From contig JAIPFF010000025.1 in the NCBI GenBank assembly GCA_021736785.1, positions 1-64,000 of the forward strand: a DNA stretch of 64,000 nt, given 5' to 3'. The DNA is from Thiohalocapsa sp. Lineage in GTDB: Bacteria; Pseudomonadota; Gammaproteobacteria; Chromatiales; Chromatiaceae. A program made the translations under genes and the position numbers. Of this stretch, positions 41,258 to 50,293 are shown piece after piece; within the stretch, counting starts at the first letter, position 1, and every line of letters begins with the position of its first letter. Under the pieces are notes generated by a model. That model did not search any database. It saw only the letters and a program-made list of their open reading frames with translations, and was not told where the DNA came from.

Positions 41258-41373
41258 CGCAACCCGCGGGCGCGTATCGGGTTAAAGACCACGCGCGCCG
41301 GGAGGGAAACTGCGATGCCCAAGGGGATCTGCTAGACTCCCCGCCACTGCAAGCAAGACTGAAGGATTTGCTC

Positions 41374-41751
41374 ATGGCCGTCATCGAGCTGACAAGCGAG
41401 AATTTCGAATCGACCATCTCGGACAACGGCTTCGTGATCGTCGATTTTTGGGCCCCTTGGTGCGGCCCTTGCCGGTCTTTTGCGCCGGTATTCGAGAAGG
41501 TCTCGGAAGACCATCCGGACATCGTGTTCGCCAAGGTGAACACTGAGGAGGAGCAGCAGATCGCGGCGCATTTTCAGATTCGCTCGATCCCGACGCTGAT
41601 GATCTTCCGCGACCAGATCATCATCTTCTCCCAGCCCGGCGCGCTGCCGGAGGGGTCGTTCCGCGAATTGGTGGGGAAGGCCGGCGAGCTAGACATGGAC
41701 AAGGTCCGCGCGGACATCGCCGCCGGCCAGCAAGGCGGGCAAAGCGCCTGA
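41374..41751 (+). CDS. Thioredoxin-like protein
   Basis: A 125-aa thioredoxin with the canonical active site FWAPWCGPCRSF and cis-proline region IRSIPTLMIFRDQ. The ATG at 41374 has an AAGGA ribosome site; the TTG two codons earlier in the ORF is unlikely. The C-terminal tail DKVRADIAAGQQGGQSA is longer than in TrxA. Its reductase partner is not in the window. Confidence 0.95.
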   Translation: MAVIELTSENFESTISDNGFVIVDFWAPWCGPCRSFAPVFEKVSEDHPDIVFAKVNTEEEQQIAAHFQIRSIPTLMIFRDQIIIFSQPGALPEGSFRELVGKAGELDMDKVRADIAAGQQGGQSA

Positions 41752-41866
41752 CCGTATTCCCCGCAATGTCCTCGCGGGAACCGAATCCACCCGCGAGCGT
41801 CTGACTAGCTTCACCGTCTTCGGCCGCGGCCTTCAGTCCGCCCAGCGCGTTTCCGCTCTACATCCG

Positions 41867-42373
41867 ATGCGTTTATCGACTCCGCTTGACGAGCGTTTGG
41901 GGCTGACGGACTTTGCGCCGACGGTCGGCCGGCTCATGGCGCTGTGCGAGGAGAACTATCTCGCACTGAAGCGCTTGGCGCCGGACTTGGAGCGGATGCA
42001 CGGGCCCTACATCTCGCGCGCGGACAACGGCGCCGATCTGCTGCTGGAAGTGCGCGAGCAGGGACCCTACACCACCATCTTTCGGCTCACCCACCTGTTC
42101 GCCGGCCCCCTCGACAACGAAAGCCGGCGTCCGGAGCCGGACGCAGCGCTGCGCGCGTATCACGACGCGGCACAGGTCGAAGTGCTCGATTTGCGCCAGA
42201 CGGCGCTGCCCGTTTACAGTCACTATTCCTCCCCCGCGCTGCAGGCGAAGTGGAAGGCCAACCTGTTTCTGGCCAAGTGGCTGTCCTACTGCCTGCTGCA
42301 AGCTCACGGCTTTCCGCCGGTGGACTCTCCTCGTCCGCCGCGGCGAGAGCGCGAACTGCTCTCCACTCCCTGA
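41867..42373 (+). CDS. DUF1249 (YqiB-like) protein
   Basis: A 168-aa protein of the DUF1249 family, known from YqiB of E. coli. Conserved stretches are LCEENYLALKRLAPDLE, YTTIFRLTHLF, RAYHDAAQVEVLD and KWKANLFLAKWLSYCL. No enzymatic function is established. No signal peptide is seen, so it is probably cytoplasmic. It follows the thioredoxin gene by 115 bp on the same strand. Confidence 0.88.
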   Translation: MRLSTPLDERLGLTDFAPTVGRLMALCEENYLALKRLAPDLERMHGPYISRADNGADLLLEVREQGPYTTIFRLTHLFAGPLDNESRRPEPDAALRAYHDAAQVEVLDLRQTALPVYSHYSSPALQAKWKANLFLAKWLSYCLLQAHGFPPVDSPRPPRRERELLSTP

Positions 42374-42696
42374 CCTGACCTGACCCGGACCCGGACCCGA
42401 CCCGGACCCGGCCTGGATCCGGCCTCTGATCCCCCCGACCGTTTCCGGTCGGCTCAGCCTCGTTCGTTCATCTTCGGGCGATGTTCCCGCCGCGGCCGCC
42501 CGGGCGCGCCCGTGGGGTGGCCTCTCGTTGTCTTCCCGCCCGCTCTGCGATCGTGCTCAGCATGCGCCCCGATCCTCGGTTTCGTGGCGCCCGATGCGTC
42601 TCGGCGGAAAAATTGTTGACGAATTTTCTTGACAATCGATAATCTAAAACCAAGTAGGGCACTGGGAAAAGGCCGAGGCAACCAAGGCGTACCACC
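42374..42696. other. Intergenic region upstream of iscR
   Basis: The first 60 bp consist of degenerate cctgacc/cggaccc repeats in a GC-rich run. The part before iscR is AT-rich and holds the promoter listed separately. No gene is seen. Confidence 0.5.
42616..42643 (+). promoter_or_regulatory. iscR: Probable sigma-70 promoter of iscR
   Basis: TTGACG (42616-42621) and GATAAT (42638-42643) are separated by 16 bp and lie about 50 bp upstream of the iscR start. This is the strongest promoter-like pair in the window. IscR normally represses its own promoter; I could not identify a full IscR binding site by eye. Confidence 0.6.
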
Positions 42697-43161
42697 ATGA
42701 GACTTTCTACCAAAGGCAGATATGCGGTGACCGCGATGCTGGATCTGGCCCTGCACTCGGGCAAAGGTCCGGTGACATTGGCCGACATCTCAGTCAATCA
42801 GGGCATCTCCTTGTCGTACCTGGAGCAATTGTTCGCGTCACTGCGCGGCAAGCAACTGGTGCGTGGAATCCGCGGGCCGGGCGGCGGCTACTATTTGGGC
42901 AAGCCGGCGGAGGACATCTCCATCGCCGACATCATTTGCGCGGTCGACGAGTGGGTGGAGTTCACCCGCTGCGGCGGACGCGAGAACTGCCGGGACGGAC
43001 AGCGCTGCCTGACCCACTCGTTATGGGATCAGCTCAGCGACGAGATCTTCACGTTTCTGAGCGAGATCTCTCTGGCCGACCTCGTCGAGCGCGGCAAGCG
43101 CGACATTCCCCAAGTCGACCCGAAGCAGATCACCGCCGGGCGCAAGCAGCGGGCCGCCTGA
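42697..43161 (+). CDS. iscR: Fe-S cluster regulator IscR (stand-alone)
   Basis: Rrf2-family regulator, 154 aa. The DNA-binding region begins [20 protein letters not shown] and includes [27 protein letters not shown]. The 2Fe-2S ligands are Cys92, Cys98 and Cys104 ([17 protein letters not shown]), exactly the E. coli IscR spacing, which distinguishes it from NsrR or RirA. In most relatives it leads iscSUA; here a terminator follows at 43254 and the next gene is on the other strand. Confidence 0.95.
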   Translation: MRLSTKGRYAVTAMLDLALHSGKGPVTLADISVNQGISLSYLEQLFASLRGKQLVRGIRGPGGGYYLGKPAEDISIADIICAVDEWVEFTRCGGRENCRDGQRCLTHSLWDQLSDEIFTFLSEISLADLVERGKRDIPQVDPKQITAGRKQRAA

Positions 43162-43518
43162 GGCCGCTCGTCTCCGCCCGGAACAGCCGTCGCGGATCCC
43201 GATCGGCGTCGCACGCTCGATCGGCCTTCACCGGTCCGCGCGCGATGTCTCCCGGCGCCCTCGGATGCAAACGAGGGCGCCTTTTATGACGGGCGAAACG
43301 CGTGTCACGCGCCGGGCTATTTCAGCGGCGATTCGCGCCGATACGCCTATCCTTGTCGCCCGCCTGCCTGTCGACCCGCCCCTGTTCTTGGGAGCGAGTA
43401 GAGCAGCCACCGACTAGGATTCGGACGGGATAGGAGTCGATCCCGAAGCTGCGGGTCGGCTCACCCTCGAGTCCGGGCCTGTAGCCGCATTAGCTTCGCT
43501 GGTCCAAGCCGCCTCGAC
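43162..43518. other. Convergent intergenic region between iscR and the sensor kinase gene
   Basis: About 357 bp. It contains the iscR terminator; the remaining sequence shows no gene, tRNA or second terminator that I can recognise. Confidence 0.6.
43254..43287 (+). terminator. Rho-independent terminator after iscR
   Basis: GGCGCCCTCG (43254-43263) pairs perfectly with CGAGGGCGCC (43272-43281) across an 8-nt loop, followed by TTTTAT. It begins 92 bp after the iscR stop, so iscR is transcribed alone. Confidence 0.92.
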
Positions 43519-45636
43519 TCAGCTCGCTCGCTCATCTCTTGGGTGACTTTCCGGCGTGCCGCGCGTGTGCGCCTGTCTCTGTTCGCTTTTGTCCTCTGCG
43601 GTCGCTGCGGCTACGTCGGGCGACCTCACGGCGCCATCCGTCTCCTGCGTCTTTTCCGTAGCGCTCGACGCCACTAACGGCATCCCTTGCGTCGACTCCA
43701 GCGGCAGTGTCACGCGCACCGTCGTGCCGATTGTCGCGGCCGACTCGATGTCGACCGCGCCGCCGTGCAGACCGACCAGGCGCTGCACGATCGCGAGTCC
43801 CAGGCCCGTGCCGCCTTGTTTGGTGCTGACGAAAGGCTGGAATACCCGCGCCAGCAGCGCAGCGGACATCACCGCGCCGCCGTTGTGGATGGCAACCGTC
43901 GCCGACTGCATGCCGCCGGTCTCAAGGCGGATCCGCACGGTGCCGCCGGCCTCGGCCGCCTCGCAAGCGTTTCTCACCAGGTTGGTCATGACCTGCAGCA
44001 GCCGGTCCCGGTCGCCGAGGATCGGCCGGTCTGCCTCCGGCGCGTCGATGCTGACGCATTTATCGGCGCAGCAGGACTGACCTCGAACCAGCGAGACCGC
44101 GTCGGTGACGACCTCGGCCAGATCCAAACGTGCCAGATCGAGCTTCAGGGGCTTGGCGTACAGCAGCATGTCCTCGACCAGGCGCGCCATCCGTGCCGAC
44201 TCCGCCAGCGCAAGATCGAGACGCTTGCGTGCGCCCGGTTCCTGCTCCCGACGATCGAAGTAGTCCAGGGCCAGCGTCAGTGTGGCCAGCGGCGAGCGCA
44301 TCTCGTGCGCAATTCCCGAGGCAAGCTCGCCGATGGCGGCGAGCCGCCCGCGCTCGGCCAGGCGCACGGTGCGACCGAAGCTCTCGCTGATCAGTTGAGC
44401 GATGTTGCCGAGGAAATGCAGATGTGCGGAGTCATATTGGCGTGACGCCCGGGTAGCGAACGCGACCAGCGCGGGCACCGGCGACTGTGATGCCACGGGC
44501 AGGAAGATGACGTCGTTGAGGCCGCGGCGGACAATGTCGCGCAGGAACTCGTAGCGCGGAGTCGCGGCGGCGATCGCTGCCATATCCGCGATATGCATGG
44601 GCTCGCCGCGGGCGAGCGCCTCGTCGATCAGGGTCTCCTGTAATCGGAACAGCTGTTTGCAGCCATGTTCGCGGCGACCGTCCAGTGCGCTGGCCTCCAG
44701 CCGTACCGTCGCCGCGTCGGGGTTGACCAACACGACCCCGATCCAGTCGAAGCGCAGCAACTCGCGAAACTCGGCGCCGAGGAAGCCGACGACGTCGTCG
44801 AGATCCTTGCCCCGCTGCAGCCGCTCGATCAACTGGAACAGCAAGTTGAGCCGCCCGGAGAGCGCATTGAACCGCGCTGTCAGCTCCGCGATCTCGGTGC
44901 TTCCGGCAATCGGCAGCTCGTGTCCGAAGTCGCCCTCGGCTACACGCTGGAAGCCGGCAATGGTGCGCTGCATGGGCTTCAGCGTCAGAAAGTGCAGGAC
45001 CGCGAGTATCGCCAACGCCAGGGCCACGGTGCCGGCGATCAGCGCCAGGGCAATCACCTCGATGCGCTCGTGCTCCTCCTGCGCCCTGGCGCGCAGCGTT
45101 TGCGTCAATGCGCTGCTGGCCTGTTGCAGCGGCGCATACTGGGCGATGTTGTATTCCGCCGCCCATTCCAGGCGCGGCTCGTCCGGGTCATCGCCCAGTG
45201 CGTCGAGCAAGCCGCGGCGGTGGGTGCTCCAGCGCTCCTCCATCTGCAGAATGGCTTCACGCAACTCGGGGGTCGAGTCGGGTTTCATCCATCCTGCGGG
45301 CCCGCCGATGGCCTCGCTCAGATCGCCCTCCATGAAGCCGGCGACGACCCCGTCGAACAGCGCGATCTGAGACGAGAGATCCCGGTAGTAGAGACGAACG
45401 TCGCGATAGTAGGTAGGGTAGTCGCGCGGTGCGTTCGCTTTATAGTTCATCGCCTGCATGTGCATCTGCGAGGCGGTCAACTCGAGACGGGCGGCGATGT
45501 CGACGACCGCGTCATGATCGATTTGACGCTCGAAAGCCGCCAGCGCATAGAGGCTTGCCGCGGCAAACACGACGATCAGCGCGGCGAAGGCGAGGGCGAC
45601 TTGAAAGCGCAGACTGGTGAGGAAAGGTTTGAGCAT
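43519..45636 (-). CDS. Orphan membrane sensor histidine kinase (HAMP-GAF-HisKA-HATPase)
   Basis: A 705-aa kinase. Membrane segments lie near residues 15-37 and 200-225, flanking a helical periplasmic sensor of about 165 residues. A HAMP linker (PMQRTIAGFQRVAEGDFG) and a GAF-like domain follow. The phosphoacceptor His is in SGIAHEMRSPLATLTL (near 441), and the ATP domain has LVRNACEAAEAGG, VFQPFVSTKQGGTGLGLAIVQRL. A CCADKC cysteine cluster lies at the HisKA/HATPase junction, and the C-terminal 60 residues are low-complexity. The start (45636, MLKPFLTSLRF) has no clear ribosome site; TTG at 45648 is an alternative. No response regulator is adjacent. Confidence 0.88.
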   Translation of the reverse strand: MLKPFLTSLRFQVALAFAALIVVFAAASLYALAAFERQIDHDAVVDIAARLELTASQMHMQAMNYKANAPRDYPTYYRDVRLYYRDLSSQIALFDGVVAGFMEGDLSEAIGGPAGWMKPDSTPELREAILQMEERWSTHRRGLLDALGDDPDEPRLEWAAEYNIAQYAPLQQASSALTQTLRARAQEEHERIEVIALALIAGTVALALAILAVLHFLTLKPMQRTIAGFQRVAEGDFGHELPIAGSTEIAELTARFNALSGRLNLLFQLIERLQRGKDLDDVVGFLGAEFRELLRFDWIGVVLVNPDAATVRLEASALDGRREHGCKQLFRLQETLIDEALARGEPMHIADMAAIAAATPRYEFLRDIVRRGLNDVIFLPVASQSPVPALVAFATRASRQYDSAHLHFLGNIAQLISESFGRTVRLAERGRLAAIGELASGIAHEMRSPLATLTLALDYFDRREQEPGARKRLDLALAESARMARLVEDMLLYAKPLKLDLARLDLAEVVTDAVSLVRGQSCCADKCVSIDAPEADRPILGDRDRLLQVMTNLVRNACEAAEAGGTVRIRLETGGMQSATVAIHNGGAVMSAALLARVFQPFVSTKQGGTGLGLAIVQRLVGLHGGAVDIESAATIGTTVRVTLPLESTQGMPLVASSATEKTQETDGAVRSPDVAAATAEDKSEQRQAHTRGTPESHPRDERAS

Positions 45637-45864
45637 GACGGAGGTCAAGGTTTAGGCGGGCATGTGAAGCAATCTCGGCAATAATGCTATTCTTGTGTGT
45701 CCGCGTTTCGAAAAGACGAGAGACGGCAACGACTAACAGCCCGGCCACCGGGCGCGTAACGCCGCACCGAGGTCGTGCCGGATGCCCGCTTCGAGCGCCG
45801 TTCCCGAAGCAGACTTTTCGCCAACTTTGCGCCGACGCCGCGCAACGCCGGAAACCAACAGCCC

Positions 45865-46791
45865 ATGCCCGCCGAAACCGACGCTTTGGACAAGATACAG
45901 GACCTGGTGCGCTGGGGGGCGAGCCGCTTCGGCGCGGCCGGACTGCATTTCGGCCACGGCACGGACAACGCCCTCGACGAGGCGGCTTGGCTGGTGGCGC
46001 ACGCGCTGCATCTGCCGATCGACCGGCTCGATGCGCTCGGCCAATGCCGGCTGACGCCCGTCGAGCAGGCCGAGGTGCTTGCGCTGCTGGGGAGGCGCAT
46101 CGACGAGCGCAAGCCGGCCGCCTACCTGACCGGTCGCACCTGGTTTGCCGGTCTCGAGATGGCGGTGGACGAAAACGTCATGATTCCGCGCTCGCCGATC
46201 GCCGAGCTGATCGCCGACGGTTTCGCACCCTGGGCCGATCCCGACGCCATCGACCGGGTGCTGGACCTGTGCACCGGCAGCGGCTGTATCGGGCTCGCCG
46301 TGGCGGCGCATCTGCCCGCCGCCGACGTGGATCTGGCCGATATCTCCCCGGCCGCGCTGCGCATGGCGGCACGCAACCGGACTCTGCACGGTCTCGAGGA
46401 TCGCGTCCGGCTGATCGAGTCGGACCTGTTCGCGGCCATCGGCGAGCAACCTTACGATGTCATCGTCTCGAACCCCCCGTACGTCGGCGCCGACGAGTTG
46501 GAGGCGCTGCCGGACGAGTATCGACACGAGCCGACGCTCGCCTTCGCCGCCGGCGAGACCGGGCTCGACTTGGTGCTGCGCATTCTGCGCGACGCGCCCG
46601 ACTATCTGTCCGACGACGGTATCCTGGTGGTCGAGGTCGGCAACACCAGGGCCGCGCTGCAGGAGCGCTTTCCCCGCCTGCCGTTCACATGGCTCGATTT
46701 CACGCACGGCGGCGACGGTGTCTTCTTGCTGCGGCGCGAGCAATTGGCCGATTATCATCCCGAGTTTTCGGAGGCATTGACAGACCTATGA
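45865..46791 (+). CDS. prmB: Ribosomal protein uL3 glutamine methyltransferase PrmB
   Basis: N5-glutamine methyltransferase that modifies Gln150 of ribosomal protein L3, 308 aa. The SAM motif is VLDLCTGSGCIGLAVAAHLP and the catalytic motif VSNPPYVGADE; MIPRSPIAELI distinguishes PrmB from PrmC. The ATG at 45865 is chosen because the family N-terminus starts just after it. Its stop overlaps the next gene as ATGA. A second long frame over this region is rejected below. Confidence 0.95.
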   Translation: MPAETDALDKIQDLVRWGASRFGAAGLHFGHGTDNALDEAAWLVAHALHLPIDRLDALGQCRLTPVEQAEVLALLGRRIDERKPAAYLTGRTWFAGLEMAVDENVMIPRSPIAELIADGFAPWADPDAIDRVLDLCTGSGCIGLAVAAHLPAADVDLADISPAALRMAARNRTLHGLEDRVRLIESDLFAAIGEQPYDVIVSNPPYVGADELEALPDEYRHEPTLAFAAGETGLDLVLRILRDAPDYLSDDGILVVEVGNTRAALQERFPRLPFTWLDFTHGGDGVFLLRREQLADYHPEFSEALTDL

Positions 46792-47111
46792 GCGTGCGGC
46801 GCGCGAACAGCGTGGACGAGTACGCAGACTGGGTCCGCCAGGCCGCCTTCGAGGTGGACGACTTGCGCGCGTGCTTCGAGCGCGAGTCGGAGGATCTGTC
46901 CCGTTTCCCGGTCTTTCTGGACCCATTGCAGCAGGGCATCAAGACGCTGTACGCCGCCATGCGCGAAGGTCGCTACAGCTTCGGCCACGAAGACCTGCCG
47001 TTCATGGAGCTCGTCGAGCGGTTTTCCGACGAGATTCCGTTCCACACCCTTTTGAACCAGATCAACGAGACCCATCGCCGGGGCCTCGAGGTAGATGAAG
47101 ACGATGCTTGA
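46788..47111 (+). CDS. Conserved hypothetical 107-aa protein between prmB and hemN
   Basis: The start overlaps the prmB stop (ATGA) and the end overlaps the hemN start by 17 nt, so it is translationally tied to both. The protein is acidic and helical (MSVRRANSVDEYADWVRQAAFEVDDLRACFE), with no signal peptide or membrane segment. I do not recognise a family. The track shows it as the tail of a 475-aa ORF that overprints prmB; only the last 107 residues look like a protein with natural composition. Confidence 0.75.
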   Translation: MSVRRANSVDEYADWVRQAAFEVDDLRACFERESEDLSRFPVFLDPLQQGIKTLYAAMREGRYSFGHEDLPFMELVERFSDEIPFHTLLNQINETHRRGLEVDEDDA

Positions 47112-48561
47112 CGAAACCCGACGCGACGACGCCACTCATTCAGATCACGATGCGGATCAGGTTGCAGACCAGGCTGCCGACCAGCGCACCGTCTTCGATC
47201 TCGATCTGATCAAACGCTACGACCAGAGCGGTCCGCGCTACACGTCCTACCCGACCGCCGTCGAGTTCGATCCCGCCTTCGACGCCGAACGCTACAGCGA
47301 GATCAGCCGGGGCAGCAACGCGAGCGGCCGGCCGCTGTCGCTGTACTTCCACATTCCGTTCTGCGATACGGTCTGCTTCTATTGCGCCTGCAACAAGATC
47401 GCGACCAAAGACCGCAGTCTCGCGCAACCGTACCTGGAGCGGGTGTACCGGGAAATGGCCATGCAGTCGGAGCTCTTCGACAGCGACCGCGTCGTCGAGC
47501 AACTGCACTGGGGCGGCGGCACGCCGACTTTCATCAGCCAGGAGCAGATGCGCGAGCTGATGGCACAGACGCGCAAGTACTTTAAGTTGGCCGACGACGA
47601 GCACGGCGAGTTCTCCATCGAGATCGATCCCCGCGAGGCCCGCGGCGACACCGTGAAGCTGCTGCGCGAAATCGGCTTCAACCGCATGAGCCTTGGTGTG
47701 CAGGATTTCGATGCGCAGGTGCAGAAGGCGGTCAACCGCATCCAGACCGAGGCAGAGACCATGGAGGTCTTGCAGGCGGCGCGCGACGAAGGCTTCCGTT
47801 CCATCAGCGTCGATCTGATCTACGGTCTCCCGAATCAAAGCCTGAACGGCTTCATGGCGACCCTCGATCGCATCATCGACGCCGCGCCCGACCGCGTTTC
47901 GGTGTTCAACTACGCCCACTTGCCGACCCGCTTCAAGCCCCAGCGCCGCATCAACGACGACGATCTGCCGCCGCCGGAGGTCAAGCTCGACATCCTCCAG
48001 GCCACCATCGAGCGGCTCACCGCTTCCGGCTGGCTGTATATCGGCATGGATCACTTCGCGCGCCCGGACGACGAGCTCGCCCTTGCCCAGCGCGACGGAA
48101 CGCTGTACCGCAATTTTCAAGGCTATTCGACACATGCCGAATGCGACCTGATCGGCCTCGGCGTCACCTCCATCGGCAAGGTGGCCAATACCTACGGCCA
48201 GAACCGCCGCGAGCTCGATGCTTACTACGAGGACATCGATGCCGGCCGGCTGCCCGTGTTTCGCGGCATCGAGCTGAACCGCGACGACGAGATCCGCCGA
48301 GACGTGATCACTCGGCTGATCTGCCATTTCAAGCTGGACTTCGCCGATGTGGAGCGGGCTTGGGAGATCGACTTCGACGACTACTTCGGCAAGAGCGTCG
48401 CCAAGCTCGACGGCATGGCGAAGGACGGGCTGCTCGAGGTGGACGGCTCCGGTATCCGCGTGCTGCCCAAGGGGCGCTTGCTGATCCGCAACATCTGTAT
48501 GGCCTTCGACGCGTACCTCGAAGCCAAGCAGGGGCCCGTGGGGTTCTCGAAGGTCATCTGA
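47095..48561 (+). CDS. hemN: Oxygen-independent coproporphyrinogen III dehydrogenase HemN
   Basis: Radical SAM enzyme of anaerobic haem synthesis, decarboxylating coproporphyrinogen III. The cluster motif is FCDTVCFYCACNKIAT, with the HemN-specific N-terminus DQSGPRYTSYPTAVEFD and GGGTPTFISQEQM. A C-terminal domain typical of true HemN (VITRLICHF) is present, unlike the shorter HemW. The 488-aa length is slightly above normal because of an acidic N-terminal extension. A second ATG three codons in is possible. Confidence 0.96.
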   Translation: MKTMLDETRRDDATHSDHDADQVADQAADQRTVFDLDLIKRYDQSGPRYTSYPTAVEFDPAFDAERYSEISRGSNASGRPLSLYFHIPFCDTVCFYCACNKIATKDRSLAQPYLERVYREMAMQSELFDSDRVVEQLHWGGGTPTFISQEQMRELMAQTRKYFKLADDEHGEFSIEIDPREARGDTVKLLREIGFNRMSLGVQDFDAQVQKAVNRIQTEAETMEVLQAARDEGFRSISVDLIYGLPNQSLNGFMATLDRIIDAAPDRVSVFNYAHLPTRFKPQRRINDDDLPPPEVKLDILQATIERLTASGWLYIGMDHFARPDDELALAQRDGTLYRNFQGYSTHAECDLIGLGVTSIGKVANTYGQNRRELDAYYEDIDAGRLPVFRGIELNRDDEIRRDVITRLICHFKLDFADVERAWEIDFDDYFGKSVAKLDGMAKDGLLEVDGSGIRVLPKGRLLIRNICMAFDAYLEAKQGPVGFSKVI

Positions 48562-48573
48562 GCCGCAGCGCCG

Positions 48574-50172
48574 ATGGTTCTGCGCGCCGGCTCCACACGC
48601 GACGCTTTCGCTCGGACGGGCGGCTTGCCGGCATTGCTGCGCCGCGCGGCCGCCGCGGCGCCCGAAGCCCCCGCCGTGCTCGGCGCCGACACCGAGTGGA
48701 CCTACCGGGCGCTTGACCGGGCCACCGACAGCGTCGCCGCATCGCTGATCGGGCAGGGTATCCGCGACGGTGAGCACGTCGCGCTCTATTGTCCCAACGG
48801 CATCGATTTCGTCATCGCCTATGTCGGCATCCTCAAGGCCGGCGCCGTCGCGGTGCCGATCAACCTGCTGCTGAATCCGCGCGAGGTCGCCTTCATCTTG
48901 GGCGACGCGCAGGCGCGCGCGTTGTTCTTTCATGCCGCGATGGCAGACAACGCCGCCGCCGCCCTCGCGGAGGTCCACCAACCGGTGCTGCGTGTCGGTA
49001 TCGGCTGCGCCCCGAACGCACCCGTCGACGCGACACTCGCGGCGATGATCGAAGCCGACCTTGCGGCCCCGGATCGGCCCATCGATCCGGCACAGCCGGC
49101 CGTGATTCTGTACACCTCGGGTACGACCGGATACCCGAAAGGTGCCGTGCTGACCCATGACAATCTGGCCAGCAATGCACTGTCCGTGGCCGGGGTGCTC
49201 GGTCTAGAGGCCGGCGTCGATCGAATCCTTGTCGTGCTGCCGATGTTCCATGCCTTCGCCGGCACCGTCGGCATCCTGACCCCGCTGCTGTGCGGGGCCG
49301 CATTGATCGCGGTGCCGCGCTTCGATCCGCAACTGATCACCGATGCCGTGGCAGCGCACGGCGCGACGGTGTTTCTCGGCGTGCCCAGCTTGTACGCGGT
49401 CCTGCTGCGACTCGACGACGCCGAGGTGGCGCGTTGGCGAAGCGTGCGGCTTTGCGTCAGCGGCGGTGCGGCGATGCCCTTGGCGCTGATGCGGTCCTTC
49501 GAGCAGCGCTTCGCGATCCCGATCCTGGAGGGCGACGGTCCCACCGAGTGCGGCCCGGTCACCGCGGTCAACCCGCCGGAGGGTCCGCGCAAGCCCGGCT
49601 CCATCGGCCCGCCGATCCCCGGCGTTGAAATGCGAGTTGCAGACGGCGACGGTCACTGGCTCCCGGACGGCGAGCACGGCGAGGTTTGCGTGCGCGGGCC
49701 GTCCGTGATGCAGGGCTACTGGCGGCAGCCGGAGCAGACCGCGGCGAGCTTCCACGGCGACTGGTTTCGGACCGGAGATCTCGGCTGGCGCGACGAAGAC
49801 GGTTATTTCTATCTGGTCGATCGCATCAAGGATCTGATCATCAGCAATGGTATGAACCTGTATCCGCGGGTGATCGAAGAAGTCTTGGTACGCCATCCGG
49901 CGGTTGCCGAAGCCGCCGTCGTCGGCGAGCCGCACCGTCTGCACGGGGAAATTCCGGTCGCCCATGTGACGGCGGTTGCGGGTCAGATGGCGGATGCGGC
50001 CGCGCTGAAGGCCTGGTGCCGGGAGCACCTCGGTAGCCACGAGATCCCTCGGCGTATCGAGATCGTCGCCCAGTTGCCCAAAAACGCCGCCGGCAAGATC
50101 CTGAAGCGCGAACTGCGCCGGGCGGGGGAAGTGGAGCGGGGCATCGACGCCGACGTCGGGACACCGACATGA
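48574..50172 (+). CDS. Acyl-CoA synthetase (AMP-forming ligase)
   Basis: A 532-aa ANL-superfamily ligase, activating a carboxylic acid as the acyl-adenylate and then the CoA thioester. The phosphate loop is ILYTSGTTGYPKGAVLTHDN. The adenylate motif reads LEGDGPTECGPV, the hinge YLVDRIKDLIISNGMNLYP, and the catalytic Lys lies in NAAGKILKREL. Overall it resembles long-chain fatty-acid ligases. It follows hemN after 12 bp. Confidence 0.92.
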   Translation: MVLRAGSTRDAFARTGGLPALLRRAAAAAPEAPAVLGADTEWTYRALDRATDSVAASLIGQGIRDGEHVALYCPNGIDFVIAYVGILKAGAVAVPINLLLNPREVAFILGDAQARALFFHAAMADNAAAALAEVHQPVLRVGIGCAPNAPVDATLAAMIEADLAAPDRPIDPAQPAVILYTSGTTGYPKGAVLTHDNLASNALSVAGVLGLEAGVDRILVVLPMFHAFAGTVGILTPLLCGAALIAVPRFDPQLITDAVAAHGATVFLGVPSLYAVLLRLDDAEVARWRSVRLCVSGGAAMPLALMRSFEQRFAIPILEGDGPTECGPVTAVNPPEGPRKPGSIGPPIPGVEMRVADGDGHWLPDGEHGEVCVRGPSVMQGYWRQPEQTAASFHGDWFRTGDLGWRDEDGYFYLVDRIKDLIISNGMNLYPRVIEEVLVRHPAVAEAAVVGEPHRLHGEIPVAHVTAVAGQMADAAALKAWCREHLGSHEIPRRIEIVAQLPKNAAGKILKRELRRAGEVERGIDADVGTPT

Positions 50173-50293
50173 GCGCCCGGGAGAACCTCCGGCCGCTGCG
50201 GGGCGGCCGCCGGCGCCGCGCCGGCCTTCCGAAGCATGTTGCGGGGTCGGGCGGACGGGCCCGGAGCACCGGCACGGCGATGGCGGTGACGCC

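Noticed and set aside
45684-46787. 475-aa + strand ORF covering most of prmB in another frame
   Set aside because: Its first 368 residues are Arg/Gly/Ala-rich and lie over prmB, which has a full family match. Only the last 107 residues are a plausible separate protein.
47140-49158. 672-aa - strand ORF opposite hemN and the acyl-CoA ligase
   Set aside because: Shadow frame; no family similarity, and the + strand genes have complete motifs.
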